A DNA stretch of 64,000 bases, from positions 114,002 through 178,001 of the forward strand of contig NZ_BMQA01000014.1 of the NCBI RefSeq assembly GCF_014647875.1, given 5' to 3'. Origin of the DNA: Streptomyces brasiliensis (lineage in GTDB: Bacteria; Actinomycetota; Actinomycetes; Streptomycetales; Streptomycetaceae). A model generated the notes under the pieces. It made no database searches and was not told the DNA's origin. It worked only from the letters and a program-made list of their open reading frames with translations. Positions within the stretch are counted from its first letter, which is position 1. Each line of letters opens with the position of its first letter. A program made the position numbers and the translations under genes. Of the stretch, positions 8,164 to 16,422 are shown in pieces.

Positions 8164-9326
8164 CAAACACCCTGACCACCGACAACGCCTCCGTCCTGCA
8201 GCAACGCCGACAGGCGGCAGCGGAGGCCCGCCGCCTGAAGACCCTCAACTCGGTCTTCGAACTCCGCGCGTTCATCGCGCTCGCCGTGCTGATCGCCGTG
8301 TTCAGCCTTTTGTCCGACTCCTTCCTCACCGTCGACAACGTCATCACGATGACCAAGCATGTCGCGATCAACGGGGTGCTCGCGCTTGGTATGCTGCTCG
8401 TCATCCTCAAAGGCGGCATCGACTTGTCGGTGGGCTCCACCGTGGGCCTCTCCGGAGTGGTCGCCGGTGAAGCGCTCAAGGGGCTGCACGTCAGCATCTT
8501 CGGCGTCGTCGCCTACCCGCCGGTGTGGGCGGTGGTCGTCCTGTGCCTCATGGTGGGAGCCGTCATCGGCACCATCAACGGCATCCTCATCACCCGCCTC
8601 AACGTCGCCCCCTTCATCGCCACGCTCGGCATGCTCTACGTCGCCCGCGGCGCCGCCTTGCTGATCTCCGGCGGTACGACCTACCCCAACCTGGGTGGTG
8701 ACCCCAGCACCCACAACACGGGATTCGGCTGGATAGGCGCCGACCGTCCGCTCGGCCTGCCAGTGGCAATCTGGATGATGATCGCGCTGGCCATCATCGT
8801 AGCCGTGCTGCTGCGCTCCACGGCCTTCGGACGCTGGCTGTACGCCACGGGCGGCAACGAGCGGGCTACCGAACTCACCGGTGTCCCCGTCAAGCGCGTC
8901 AAAATGATCGTCTATGTGATCTCGGGCGCCTGCGCCGCTCTGTCCGGAGTCATCATTGCCTCCGAGCTCACCTCGGCAGCCCCCCAGGCCGGCGACAGCT
9001 TCGAACTCAACGCCATCGCAGCTGTCGTCATCGGCGGCGCCGCCCTGTCCGGAGGACGAGGCAATGTGCGCGGCACCTTGGTCGGCGCCTTCGTCATCGG
9101 CTTCTTGGCCGACGGTCTGGTCATCCTCGGCGTCTCGACCTTCTGGCAGACCTTCATCAAGGGCGCCGTCATCATCATCGCCGTCATCCTCGACCAGAGC
9201 CAGCAGCGGTTCCAGCGACGAGGCGCCGCCGCCTCAGCTGTCGCCGTCGCCACCGCCCAACCCGACACGGAACTGGCCGAAACCCGTCCGGACCATGCGA
9301 CCACGTCCCCAGGCGCTTCCCGTTAA
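8160..9326 (+). CDS. sugar ABC transporter permease (RbsC-like)
   Basis: 388-aa membrane protein of the CUT2 permease family, with about eight to ten hydrophobic segments and the family motif LKGGIDLSVGSTVGLSG, followed by NGILITRLNVAPFIATLG and GGAALSGGRGNVRGTLVG. The long hydrophilic C-terminus (about 40 residues) is unusual but harmless-looking. ATGA overlap with the ATPase gene. It is the last gene of the tightly coupled block. Confidence 0.92.
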   Translation: MTNTLTTDNASVLQQRRQAAAEARRLKTLNSVFELRAFIALAVLIAVFSLLSDSFLTVDNVITMTKHVAINGVLALGMLLVILKGGIDLSVGSTVGLSGVVAGEALKGLHVSIFGVVAYPPVWAVVVLCLMVGAVIGTINGILITRLNVAPFIATLGMLYVARGAALLISGGTTYPNLGGDPSTHNTGFGWIGADRPLGLPVAIWMMIALAIIVAVLLRSTAFGRWLYATGGNERATELTGVPVKRVKMIVYVISGACAALSGVIIASELTSAAPQAGDSFELNAIAAVVIGGAALSGGRGNVRGTLVGAFVIGFLADGLVILGVSTFWQTFIKGAVIIIAVILDQSQQRFQRRGAAASAVAVATAQPDTELAETRPDHATTSPGASR

Positions 9327-9425
9327 CGGGTCCCCCACCCCCCACCTCCTTCCCCCTGTACTTGCTCTCTCCGCCTTGTCCCTGCCCTACCGCGTCAGTG
9401 TCGACGCATCCTCAGGAGGCCTACC
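9327..9425 (+). promoter_or_regulatory. pyrimidine-rich spacer with strong RBS
   Basis: A 99-base C/T-rich gap breaks the coupling between permease and binding protein. AGGAGG at 9414-9419 lies 6 bases before the GTG start. Such gaps often allow higher expression of the binding protein by RNA processing or an internal promoter; no clear promoter is visible. Confidence 0.5.
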
Positions 9426-10427
9426 GTGCCATTTTCCCGACGTCACCTGCTCACCACGGCCACTGCCACCGTCACCGCCGGGCTGCTCCTCACTCTCAGC
9501 GCGTGCGGTTCGTCGGATGACTCCGGCAAGGCGCAGGGCACCAAGGCTTCGAGCTCCTCGAAGAAAAGCAACCTGATCGCGATCATCACCCCGTCGCCGG
9601 ACAATCCCTTCTTCAAGGCCGAAGGGGACGCGGCCAAGGCCAAGGCCGAGAGCATGGGCTACAAGACCTCGGTGGCCTCGCACGACGACGACCCGAACAA
9701 GCAGAGTGAACTGATTGACGCCGCCATTTCCCGCCACGCGGCAGCGATCATCCTCGACAACGCCGGGGCGGATGCCTCGATCGGACCCGTCCAGAAGGCC
9801 ACCAACGCGGGGATCCCCGTCTTCCTCATCGACCGCGAGATCAACAAGACCGGCGTCGCCAAGGCTCAGATCGTCTCCAACAACTCCCAGGGCGCCCAGA
9901 TCGCCGCTCAGGAATTCGTCAAGGCCATGAAGGAGAAGGGCAACTACGTCGAACTCACCGGCCTGGCCTCCGACACCAACGCCGGTGTCCGCTCCAAGGG
10001 GTTCAACGACGTTATCTCGCAATACCCGGGCTTGAAGAAGGTCGCGCAGCAGGCAGCCAACTGGGACCAGCAGCAGGCGTTCGACAAGATGGAGACCATC
10101 CTCCAGCGCAACCCGAACGTCCAGGGCGTCATCGCAGGCAACGACACCATGGCGCTCGGTGCACTCGCCGCCCTGAAGTCCGCCAAGAAGACCGGCGTCG
10201 TCGTGGTCGGCTTCGACGGAAGCCCTGACGCCATCGCCAAGATCAAGGCTGGCACCATGCAGGCCACCGCTCTTCAGCCGGCCGCGCTGGGTGCTCAGGA
10301 GGCGGTGGAGCAGGCCGACCAGTTCATCAAGACCGGCAAGACCGGACAGCCGGAGAAGCAGTCCATCGACTGCGAGCTGGTCACCAAGGCGAACGCCAAC
10401 GACTTCGGCGTCTTCGCGAAGAAGTAA
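9426..10427 (+). CDS. sugar ABC transporter substrate-binding lipoprotein
   Basis: 333 aa. The N-terminus MPFSRRHLLTTATATV leads to a lipobox LTLSAC with Cys27 as the predicted lipidated residue; an Arg pair suggests possible Tat routing. The mature part is a Peripla_BP_4 fold: LIAIITPSPDNPFFKAEGD, SELIDAAISRHAAAIILDNA, GVIAGNDTMALGALAALK, VVVGFDGSPDAIAKI. It delivers the sugar to the permease. GTG start chosen because AGGAGG is perfectly spaced. Confidence 0.92.
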   Translation: MPFSRRHLLTTATATVTAGLLLTLSACGSSDDSGKAQGTKASSSSKKSNLIAIITPSPDNPFFKAEGDAAKAKAESMGYKTSVASHDDDPNKQSELIDAAISRHAAAIILDNAGADASIGPVQKATNAGIPVFLIDREINKTGVAKAQIVSNNSQGAQIAAQEFVKAMKEKGNYVELTGLASDTNAGVRSKGFNDVISQYPGLKKVAQQAANWDQQQAFDKMETILQRNPNVQGVIAGNDTMALGALAALKSAKKTGVVVVGFDGSPDAIAKIKAGTMQATALQPAALGAQEAVEQADQFIKTGKTGQPEKQSIDCELVTKANANDFGVFAKK

Positions 10428-10440
10428 GTCGCTCAATGGC

Positions 10441-10475
10441 ACGGGGCGAAAATAACGAATCCAGCTTCGCCCCGT
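10441..10475 (+). terminator. stem-loop terminator after binding protein
   Basis: Perfect inverted repeat: ACGGGGCGAA (10441-10450) and TTCGCCCCGT (10466-10475) with a 15-base loop, 14 bases after the stop codon. It separates the transport operon from the regulator gene. Confidence 0.75.
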
Positions 10476-10552
10476 AGCCGCCGGACCTTACCATGTAAAC
10501 CCTCAGACGCTTCGACCACGCCTACGCGTATCAGAGGAGACAGGATTCACCA

Positions 10553-11521
10553 GTGGTGATCGCTTCTACACCAAGCCCGGATCACCTGCGACTGCTGGTC
10601 AAAGTAGCCCGCATGTACCACGAGCGTGGGCTGCGGCAGCCCGAGATCGCCGCGCATCTCAATATGTCCCAACCTCGAGTCTCCCGCCTTCTGAAAGAAG
10701 CTGTAGACCGCAATGTAGTCCGCACGGTCGTTGTGTCTCCCGACGGCGTTCACGCCGAAATCGAAGAAGCACTGGCGGATCGGTACGAACTTCGTGATGC
10801 GGTCGTCGTGGACACCGAAGGTACGGGCCCCGATGTCATTCCCGCGCTCGCCGCGGCGACTGCCACCTACCTGGACGCGACTCTCAAGGGCGGCGACGTC
10901 ATCGGCATCTCATCGTGGAGCGCGACGCTGCTCGAAGCGGTCAACGTCATGCACGCCAAGACCCCGCCCGTCGCCGAGGACGTGGTCCAGATCGTCGGCG
11001 GCTCAGGAAGCCCGGAAGTCCAACTCCACGCCACTCGCCTCACCAGCCGCCTGGCCGAACTCACTGGAGCACGTCCGGTATTCGCCCCTTCAGCCGCCCT
11101 TGTCGGCAGCCGTGAGCTGCGCGACCTGCTCTCGCAGGAGCCGGCCGTGGCAGCCGTGATGAAGGCATGGTCCCGCCTCACCCTGGCACTGGTCGGCATC
11201 GGAACACTGGAGCCTTCCCCGCTGCTGCGCCGTTCCGGCAACGCGATCGCGGCCGAGGAGCAGCGCCAGCTCGAAGAACTGGGGGCTGTCGGCGATGTCT
11301 GTACTCGATATTTCGACGCCGAAGGCCGCGCCGTCGACGCCCCCTTCAACGATCGAATCATCGGCATCACTCCGGAGCAACTGCGCAAAGTAGATCGCCG
11401 AATCGGCGTTGCTGGCGGAATGTCGAAACTGGCAGCCATCCGAGGGGCCGTTCGCGGAGGCTGGATCAATGTCCTCATCACCGACATCGAGGTAGCCAAG
11501 GCCCTGCTCAACCGCCACTGA
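10553..11521 (+). CDS. SorC/DeoR-type sugar-responsive transcription regulator
   Basis: 322 aa. An N-terminal helix-turn-helix (LVKVARMYHERG, EIAAHLNMSQPRVSRLLKEA, residues 14-51) is joined to a SorC sugar-phosphate-binding domain with GDVIGISSWSATLLEAV, VQIVGGSGSPEVQLHATRL, LVGIGTLEPSPLL and VAGGMSKLAAIRGA. Such proteins bind a phosphorylated sugar from their own pathway and control the adjacent operon. It follows the operon in the same direction behind a terminator. GTG start; the purine-rich RBS (AGAGGAG, 10533-10539) is rather far upstream (13 bases). Confidence 0.88.
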   Translation: MVIASTPSPDHLRLLVKVARMYHERGLRQPEIAAHLNMSQPRVSRLLKEAVDRNVVRTVVVSPDGVHAEIEEALADRYELRDAVVVDTEGTGPDVIPALAAATATYLDATLKGGDVIGISSWSATLLEAVNVMHAKTPPVAEDVVQIVGGSGSPEVQLHATRLTSRLAELTGARPVFAPSAALVGSRELRDLLSQEPAVAAVMKAWSRLTLALVGIGTLEPSPLLRRSGNAIAAEEQRQLEELGAVGDVCTRYFDAEGRAVDAPFNDRIIGITPEQLRKVDRRIGVAGGMSKLAAIRGAVRGGWINVLITDIEVAKALLNRH

Positions 11522-11700
11522 CTCATTCTCGGCACGGGCACTCCGCCAGGTCGATGTCGGCGAGGACCAAGGGCTGTCCCGTAACTGCTGGTGACGGAGT
11601 TGGCCAAGGGACGGAAACTGCGTAGCTGCTGGGTTAGTGGCGCCGGTATCGTCCGGTTCTCCCGACCCGCTGTACCGGCGGCCTACGTTCAGAGAGCGAT
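11522..11700. other. intergenic, possible IS end
   Basis: Contains GGGCTGTCCCGTAACTGCTG near 11573, which resembles the terminal sequence of actinobacterial IS5-type elements; no matching second end was found. Confidence 0.3.
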
Positions 11701-12058
11701 GCAGATGACCAGCCAGCAAGCAACGACGACCCTGTGGCGCCCCACCGGCCCCAAGGAGCTGGATCTGGTGCGGGAGTTGAACTGGCGTGCCTGGCCACCC
11801 CGGCTGCCCGAGCAGCCGATCTTCTACCCGGTCCTCAACGAGGACTACGCAGTCAGGATCGCGCGGGACTGGAACGTGAAGCACGATGGCGCCGGCTTCG
11901 TCACTCGTTTTGAGGTCGAGTCGGAGTTCTTGAGCCGGTATCCCATCCAACAGGCCGGCGGGCAGACGATCCTCGAGCTATGGGTTCCGGCTGAGCAGCT
12001 GGACGACTTCAACGCCCACATTGTCGGCGAGATCCAGGTGATCCACGAGTTCCGCTGA
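11701..12058 (+). CDS. conserved hypothetical, ADP-ribosylation/crystallin-J1-like annotation
   Basis: About 118 aa from ATG 11701 (ATG 11707 is equally possible). The sequence TLWRPTGPKELDLVRELNWR, then PEQPIFYPVLNEDYAVRIAR and TILELWVPAEQLDDFNAHIV, is typical of a small conserved actinobacterial protein usually named ADP-ribosylation/crystallin J1. No catalytic residues can be pointed out. The open frame extends upstream to 11591, but those codons look unlike coding sequence. It appears intact and stands alone between mobile-element fragments. Confidence 0.7.
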
Positions 12059-12106
12059 GGCGGGGAGGCCTGCTGGCCAGGCACGCTATGGTGCGATGAT
12101 CTCGGC

Positions 12107-12247
12107 GTGGCTGGTGTGATCACGGCGTCGGAACCGTCCTGGACAGCCCCGTTCACCGGGCTCAGCTCGCGTGCCTTCGGGAAGCTGGTGACGGTGCTGC
12201 GGCGTAAGGGTGCGGACGCGGTCCGCAAAGGTCGGCCGTGGGGCCTG
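12107..12247 (+). pseudogene. IS5-family transposase N-terminal fragment
   Basis: About 47 codons (GVITASEPSWTAPFTGLSSR, then FGKLVTVLRRKGADAVRKGR and PWGLS) match the extreme N-terminus of a DDE transposase of the actinobacterial IS5 group. Similarity ends abruptly at 12247, where a fragment of a different element begins on the other strand. A second decayed copy of the same kind lies at 28860. Confidence 0.65.
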
Positions 12248-12249
12248 TC

Positions 12250-12390
12250 GCGGACCCACTTGTGGGCCGTGGTGCGGGAGATGCCCATCTCGTCGGCTAC
12301 GTGTGCGACGGGCCTGCCGGCCCGGACCCGGTCTACGAGAAACCGCCGACCATGGACGGTCATCCGGGCATTGGGGTGGGACAAGAAGAC
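12250..12390 (-). pseudogene. IS481-family transposase N-terminal fragment
   Basis: About 47 codons matching the IS481 N-terminal helix-turn-helix: LSHPNARMTVHGRRFLVDRV, then AGRPVAHVADEMGISRTTAH and KWVR. The catalytic domain is absent; the sequence runs straight into the reverse strand of the IS5 fragment. Confidence 0.65.
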
Positions 12391-12516
12391 CTCTGTGGTG
12401 GTGTGGAGGCTGAAACACTGTCGGTGCTCCACGGCGGGCGGGGAGCACCGTACGGGTGCCATATGGGGGTGTCGGGTGGTCAGACCACTGACGACCGACA
12501 AGCAAGAATCGGCGCC

Positions 12517-13140
12517 TCAGCCGCCGTTGAACAGGGCGATGGTGTCGGTGCCAGCGAAGTGAGGAGCTTCGGCTTCCGCGACCATGAGAGCGGCGATGCC
12601 GGCGCGCGGCGCCACGGGGGGCATCATGCGCGGCACGTAGTCCTCGGCCCGGATGAGGCGTCCGTTGTCCTCATACGGCTTGTTGGTCAGGGGCCCGGCG
12701 TAGACGGTGGTGCCGCCCGCGCTACGCACGGCGCGTCCGGCGACGTCCTTGGCGTCCCACTCGTGGCGCAGGATGCGCTTGAGGAGCGCGCCGTTGAGGC
12801 TGCCGAGCGCTCCCTCGGTGGCGCCCATGCCCAGTGAGGTGAGCCAAATGACACGCGGTGCTGCCGAGGCGATCAGTCGGGCGCCGTCGGAAAGGATGGC
12901 GGCGTCCTGCTTCTTGGTGATGCCCAGGCCGCTGATGATCACGTCGGCTCCTGCGACGGCGTTCATGACACTTTCGGGGTGGGTGACATCGGCCTGCACC
13001 ACGCTCAGGTTCCCGGTGACCGAGGTGTCGACCTGTTCCGGTCGGCGAGCGAGGGCTATGACGTCGTGTCCGCGCCCCAGTGCGCGGGCAACTATCAGGC
13101 GGCCGGTCTGGCCGGTAGAACCGAGTACGGCGATCTTCAT
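12517..13140 (-). CDS. NAD(P)H-binding reductase-like protein (atypical SDR)
   Basis: 207 aa. The N-terminus MKIAVLGSTGQTGRLIVARA carries the GxxGxxG dinucleotide motif. NLSVVQADVTHPESVMNAVA and GADVIISGLG follow the pattern of NAD(P)-binding/NmrA-like proteins. No Tyr-x-x-x-Lys catalytic pair is visible, as is usual in atypical members. RBS GGAGA sits 4-5 bases before the ATG. It is downstream of, and on the same strand as, the inositol-monophosphatase-like gene (82-base gap), so the two probably form an operon divergent from the LysR gene. Confidence 0.82.
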   Translation of the reverse strand: MKIAVLGSTGQTGRLIVARALGRGHDVIALARRPEQVDTSVTGNLSVVQADVTHPESVMNAVAGADVIISGLGITKKQDAAILSDGARLIASAAPRVIWLTSLGMGATEGALGSLNGALLKRILRHEWDAKDVAGRAVRSAGGTTVYAGPLTNKPYEDNGRLIRAEDYVPRMMPPVAPRAGIAALMVAEAEAPHFAGTDTIALFNGG

Positions 13141-13222
13141 CGTGTCTCCGAAGGGTGGCAGTGCTGTGGGGGTGGGGCGCGTGCGGTGGCCCCGGCGGCG
13201 GAGCAGAGGCGAGGTGCGGCCG

Positions 13223-14050
13223 TCAGCTCTGGCTGGTCAGTACATCGACCGCCCGCGTGTGGATGCCGGGGGCCGAGGCCAGGAAGTCCTGGCTGGACAG
13301 GGTCCACTGCTCGCCGCGGGTGTCGGTCACCGTGCCGCCGGCCTCGGCGACAAGCAGGGCGCCGGGCAGGAGACCGGAGCGCACGTCGGAGAACTGCCAG
13401 AAAGCGTCCATGCGCCCCGCGGCGACATGGATGAGCTGCATCGTGGCGGGCACTGAGGCGCGCACGACCAGCGCGCTGAGCAGCATGGCGGTGACCGAGG
13501 CACCCATGCGTCGCAGCGCCTCCTCGGTCTCGCCGGGCTTGGCCTGGCCGGTGCCCACCAGCGCGGCCTTGAGGTCGCTCTTGGCGGAGACCTGCAGTCG
13601 CTGGCCGTTGAGGAAGGCGCCCTGGCCCTGGACGGCGGCGTACAGGTCACCGGTCAGCGGTACGTAGACAGCTGTCAGGACGGGAGTGTTGTCCCGCACC
13701 AGGGTGGCCGTCACTGACCACTCGCTCATGCCGTGAATGTGGTTGATGTTGCCTTCGGCCGTGTCGACGACCCACCACTCGCCTGCGGGCAGCGCGCCGC
13801 CGGCCAGTTCGTCCTCCGCCCACTGCGAACCCGGTCGCACTGCGAGCAGCGGCTCCTTGATGACCGCGAGGACGGCCTCGTCGTTCGCGTATATGTCGTG
13901 GACGATCTCTTCGAGGTCGCCGGGGCGGGCCGTGAGGTTGTAGCGCTTGCGCAGGTGCTCACCGCCCGCCTTCACTGCGGCGACGGCGCCGTCGAGGACG
14001 GCAGCAAGCTCGGAGGAATCGGCACTGTTCGGGGCAGGAATCGCGCTCAT
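13223..14050 (-). CDS. inositol-monophosphatase family protein with altered metal motif
   Basis: 275 aa. Family hallmarks are present: AEDELAGG (first acidic pair), the central WWVVDTAEGNINHIHGMSEW and the C-terminal SDVRSGLLPGALLVAEAGG. In canonical enzymes the central motif is W-V-x-D-P-x-D-G-T-x-N-F. Here the second Asp is replaced by Glu in DTAEGN, so metal binding or substrate may differ. ATG 14050 is chosen because GGAGC precedes it at good spacing; the frame is open to 14110 without an RBS. Probably co-transcribed with the reductase at 12517 and controlled by the divergent LysR regulator. Confidence 0.8.
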   Translation of the reverse strand: MSAIPAPNSADSSELAAVLDGAVAAVKAGGEHLRKRYNLTARPGDLEEIVHDIYANDEAVLAVIKEPLLAVRPGSQWAEDELAGGALPAGEWWVVDTAEGNINHIHGMSEWSVTATLVRDNTPVLTAVYVPLTGDLYAAVQGQGAFLNGQRLQVSAKSDLKAALVGTGQAKPGETEEALRRMGASVTAMLLSALVVRASVPATMQLIHVAAGRMDAFWQFSDVRSGLLPGALLVAEAGGTVTDTRGEQWTLSSQDFLASAPGIHTRAVDVLTSQS

Positions 14051-14125
14051 CGGAAAGCTCCCATACGAAGAGGGGGATTTCGCAGCCTTTCGGCTGCTCG
14101 CTTTCGACACTACGAGCGGGCATCA

Positions 14126-14150
14126 TTAACTTCAAATGCAATCTAGTTAA
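14126..14150. promoter_or_regulatory. putative LysR operator
   Basis: Perfect inverted repeat TTAACT (14126-14131) and AGTTAA (14145-14150) separated by 13 bases, in the short AT-rich gap between the divergent phosphatase and LysR genes. It sits 16 bases before the LysR start, a usual place for autoregulation. Confidence 0.6.
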
Positions 14151-14166
14151 AGGTGGGTTTACCCAT

Positions 14167-15090
14167 ATGCAATTGGATCTGAATCTGCTGGTAGCACTGG
14201 ATGCGCTGCTGGAAGAGGGCAGCGTGACAGCCGCCGCAAGCCGCCTGCACGTATCGACTCCGGCCATGAGCCGGACTCTGGGCCGCATCCGCAAGGCCAC
14301 CGGCGACCAGATCCTGGTGCGCACCGGTCGCACCATGACACCCACCCCGCGGGCCATCGCCCTGCGCGAGTCGGTGCACGACCTCGTGCAGCAGGCCCAC
14401 CAACTGCTCTCCCCCAGCGCGGAAATCGACCCGACGTCCCTGACACGCACCTTCATCCTGAAATGGCACGACGCCCTGGCCGCTGCCGCCGGCCCGGCAC
14501 TACTGCAGTCGACGCGAGCCGAAGCCCCGGGAATCCGTCTGCGCTTCCTCGCCGAAGCCACCAGCGACATCCACGACCCACGGCGCGGAGACATCGACCT
14601 GGAAGCGGGGTCCAGCACACCCTCCACCCCCGAACTCCGGCACGAGATCGTCGGCCACGACCGGCTCATCCTCGCCATGCGACCCGAACACCCCCTGGCG
14701 ACAGGTGAGATGACACTGGCCGACTATGCAGCGGCCGAACACATCACGGTCTCGCGGCGCGGGCGGCTGCGGGACCCCATCGACGACGAATTGGAAGCCC
14801 ACGGCCAACCCCGCCAGGTCGTCGCCGCCACCCCCACCACCGCGACAGCACTGCAGTTCATCAGCCACCACGACCTGCTCGCAGCCGTCCCCGAATTCAT
14901 CAGCCGCCCCCACCTGAACGCCCTCGGCCTGCACGCCCGGCCCCTGCCGTTGGCCATGCCCGACATCCCGATCCATCTCGCCTGGCATCAGCGCTACGAC
15001 AACGACCCCGCACACGCGTGGCTCCGCGAACACGCTCGCAGGGCGCTACACCGCGCATGCGGCTCCTCACGCGCCTCAGCTGCCGAATAG
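14167..15090 (+). CDS. LysR-family transcription regulator
   Basis: 307 aa. An N-terminal winged helix-turn-helix (LNLLVALDALLEEGSVTAAA, then RLHVSTPAMSRTLGRIRKAT) is followed by a LysR substrate-binding domain with LILAMRPEHPLATGEMTLAD and ISHHDLLAAVPEFI. It is divergent from the phosphatase-reductase pair, the classic arrangement for a LysR target. Confidence 0.9.
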   Translation: MQLDLNLLVALDALLEEGSVTAAASRLHVSTPAMSRTLGRIRKATGDQILVRTGRTMTPTPRAIALRESVHDLVQQAHQLLSPSAEIDPTSLTRTFILKWHDALAAAAGPALLQSTRAEAPGIRLRFLAEATSDIHDPRRGDIDLEAGSSTPSTPELRHEIVGHDRLILAMRPEHPLATGEMTLADYAAAEHITVSRRGRLRDPIDDELEAHGQPRQVVAATPTTATALQFISHHDLLAAVPEFISRPHLNALGLHARPLPLAMPDIPIHLAWHQRYDNDPAHAWLREHARRALHRACGSSRASAAE

Positions 15091-15303
15091 GGCAGAGCCG
15101 ACGCGGCGGCAACATCGACGACACGCGCCGGCTGCCGCGCACCGTGTGCGCGAGCACCTGCGCTCCCGCGCCCGCTACGGCGGAGCCGACTCTCTGAGCG
15201 AGGACTGGGACGGAGACGACGAAGGGGGGAGGTCCTCACCGCGCGCACGCGAGCGGTACTGCACCTGGCCCTTCAGGAACTGTCGGACCAGGCATGGCAG
15301 GAG

Positions 15304-15789
15304 GTGTCCACGCTGGGGGATCAACCGACCCGGCGGAGCGCCGACGGGCTGTTCGGCTCGCTGCCGCGGGTGACCTGGCACCAAGACGGTTCCTGGCGGC
15401 GGCAGATGGCCCGGGCCTTCGACGACCCGGCCGCCGACTGCGCGTCCAACGCCGAGGTCGAACCCCGCAGCACCGGCGAGGAGATGGCCCTGCACCTCGG
15501 CATCGCCTGCGCCCAGGACCTGACGCGCAACCGGCCGCGACTTCTGCGTGACACCGTGGCGGACCTGCCCGAAGATCGAGCGGACTTCGATTGGAGCGCC
15601 TGCTCCGACAGTCTCTTCCAGGATCACGACGTGCTGATGCTGTTCGACCACTCCCTCGACGGCATCGAGGACGCCGAAGGCGACATCCATCAGTCACTGG
15701 GCATGGTCAATCTCGCACCGCAGGACTGGTTCGCCGCCTTCGACCCCGATCAGGCCCGCGACCCCGATCGCGGTTTCCGTCACTCGTGA
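15304..15789 (+). CDS. hypothetical protein
   Basis: 161 aa from GTG 15304; the frame is open further upstream with sensible codons (VLHLALQELSDQAWQE), so the true start may be earlier, after the GGGGGGAGG at about 15224-15232. An acidic C-terminal half (LFDHSLDGIEDAEGDIHQSL, then GMVNLAPQDWFAAFDP) has strong Streptomyces codon bias. No known domain recognised. Confidence 0.6.
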   Translation: MSTLGDQPTRRSADGLFGSLPRVTWHQDGSWRRQMARAFDDPAADCASNAEVEPRSTGEEMALHLGIACAQDLTRNRPRLLRDTVADLPEDRADFDWSACSDSLFQDHDVLMLFDHSLDGIEDAEGDIHQSLGMVNLAPQDWFAAFDPDQARDPDRGFRHS

Positions 15790-16138
15790 CCGCGTTACGG
15801 TCGAGGACGTCCAGGGCCCGCTGAGCAGGGTCGGACGGTTGCGACGTGCAGCACGGTGGTCGGCCTCCATGCCGCCCTGGGGAGGCGGCAGTTGGTCCCG
15901 GCCCCGGAGTCCCTGCCCGGACGCCCCGGAACGAGTAACCCGCCGATAGGCAGGGGGCCGCCGACTGATCCAGGCCGGGGCTGCTGGTTGAGGCCGCCCG
16001 TCTCGGCCGGGCCCGATCCAGCCGGGTGACCGGGCTGGGTGCTGCATGGTTCATGGATGGCCGCCCGGCTGTGCTCCCGAGCCGGGCAGGTATGCACCTG
16101 GTCACGAACAGCGACCTCACCAGCTGCGACACCGCGCC
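15790..16138. other. gene-free stretch
   Basis: About 350 bases without a supported gene or a recognisable repeat; it leads into the control region of the toxin-antitoxin pair. Confidence 0.4.
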
Positions 16139-16156
16139 TGCTACCACCCTGCTACC
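16139..16156 (+). promoter_or_regulatory. direct repeat before antitoxin gene
   Basis: TGCTACC occurs at 16139-16145 and 16150-16156, one helical turn apart, just upstream of the antitoxin start at 16165. TACCTT at 16153-16158 could be a -10 element. Ribbon-helix-helix antitoxins bind short repeats of this kind. Confidence 0.45.
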
Positions 16157-16164
16157 TTTGATGT

Positions 16165-16422
16165 ATGTCCTCTCCGAAGAAGCAGACACAGGTCCGTCTG
16201 GAGCCCCAGATCCTCGAAGCGGGCAAGGCGGCTGCGGCCGCCCGCCGCCTCGACTTCAACCGGTATGTGGAGCGGCTCATCATCGAGGACACCACCGGTG
16301 TCCGGGCCGCGGGCATGGCGGCCGCGCAGCGCCTGATCGACGAGCACGGCGGCTTCCTCGACGACCTGGAGCGGCAGCTCGACCAGCCCTACGCCCAGCC
16401 GCAGCCGGACTCTGCGGCATGA
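16165..16422 (+). CDS. antitoxin-like ribbon-helix-helix protein
   Basis: 85 aa. QTQVRLEPQILEAGKAAAAA, then RRLDFNRYVERLIIEDT, matches a ribbon-helix-helix DNA-binding fold (beta strand plus two helices). The C-terminal acidic segment (LIDEHGGFLDDLERQLDQPY) would neutralise the toxin. Its TGA overlaps the toxin ATG (ATGA). Partner and layout identify it as the antitoxin of a type II pair. Confidence 0.75.
   Translation: MSSPKKQTQVRLEPQILEAGKAAAAARRLDFNRYVERLIIEDTTGVRAAGMAAAQRLIDEHGGFLDDLERQLDQPYAQPQPDSAA

Noticed and set aside
15304..15789. Possible DNA-binding or toxin role for the acidic hypothetical protein
   Set aside because: No motif supports it; left as hypothetical.
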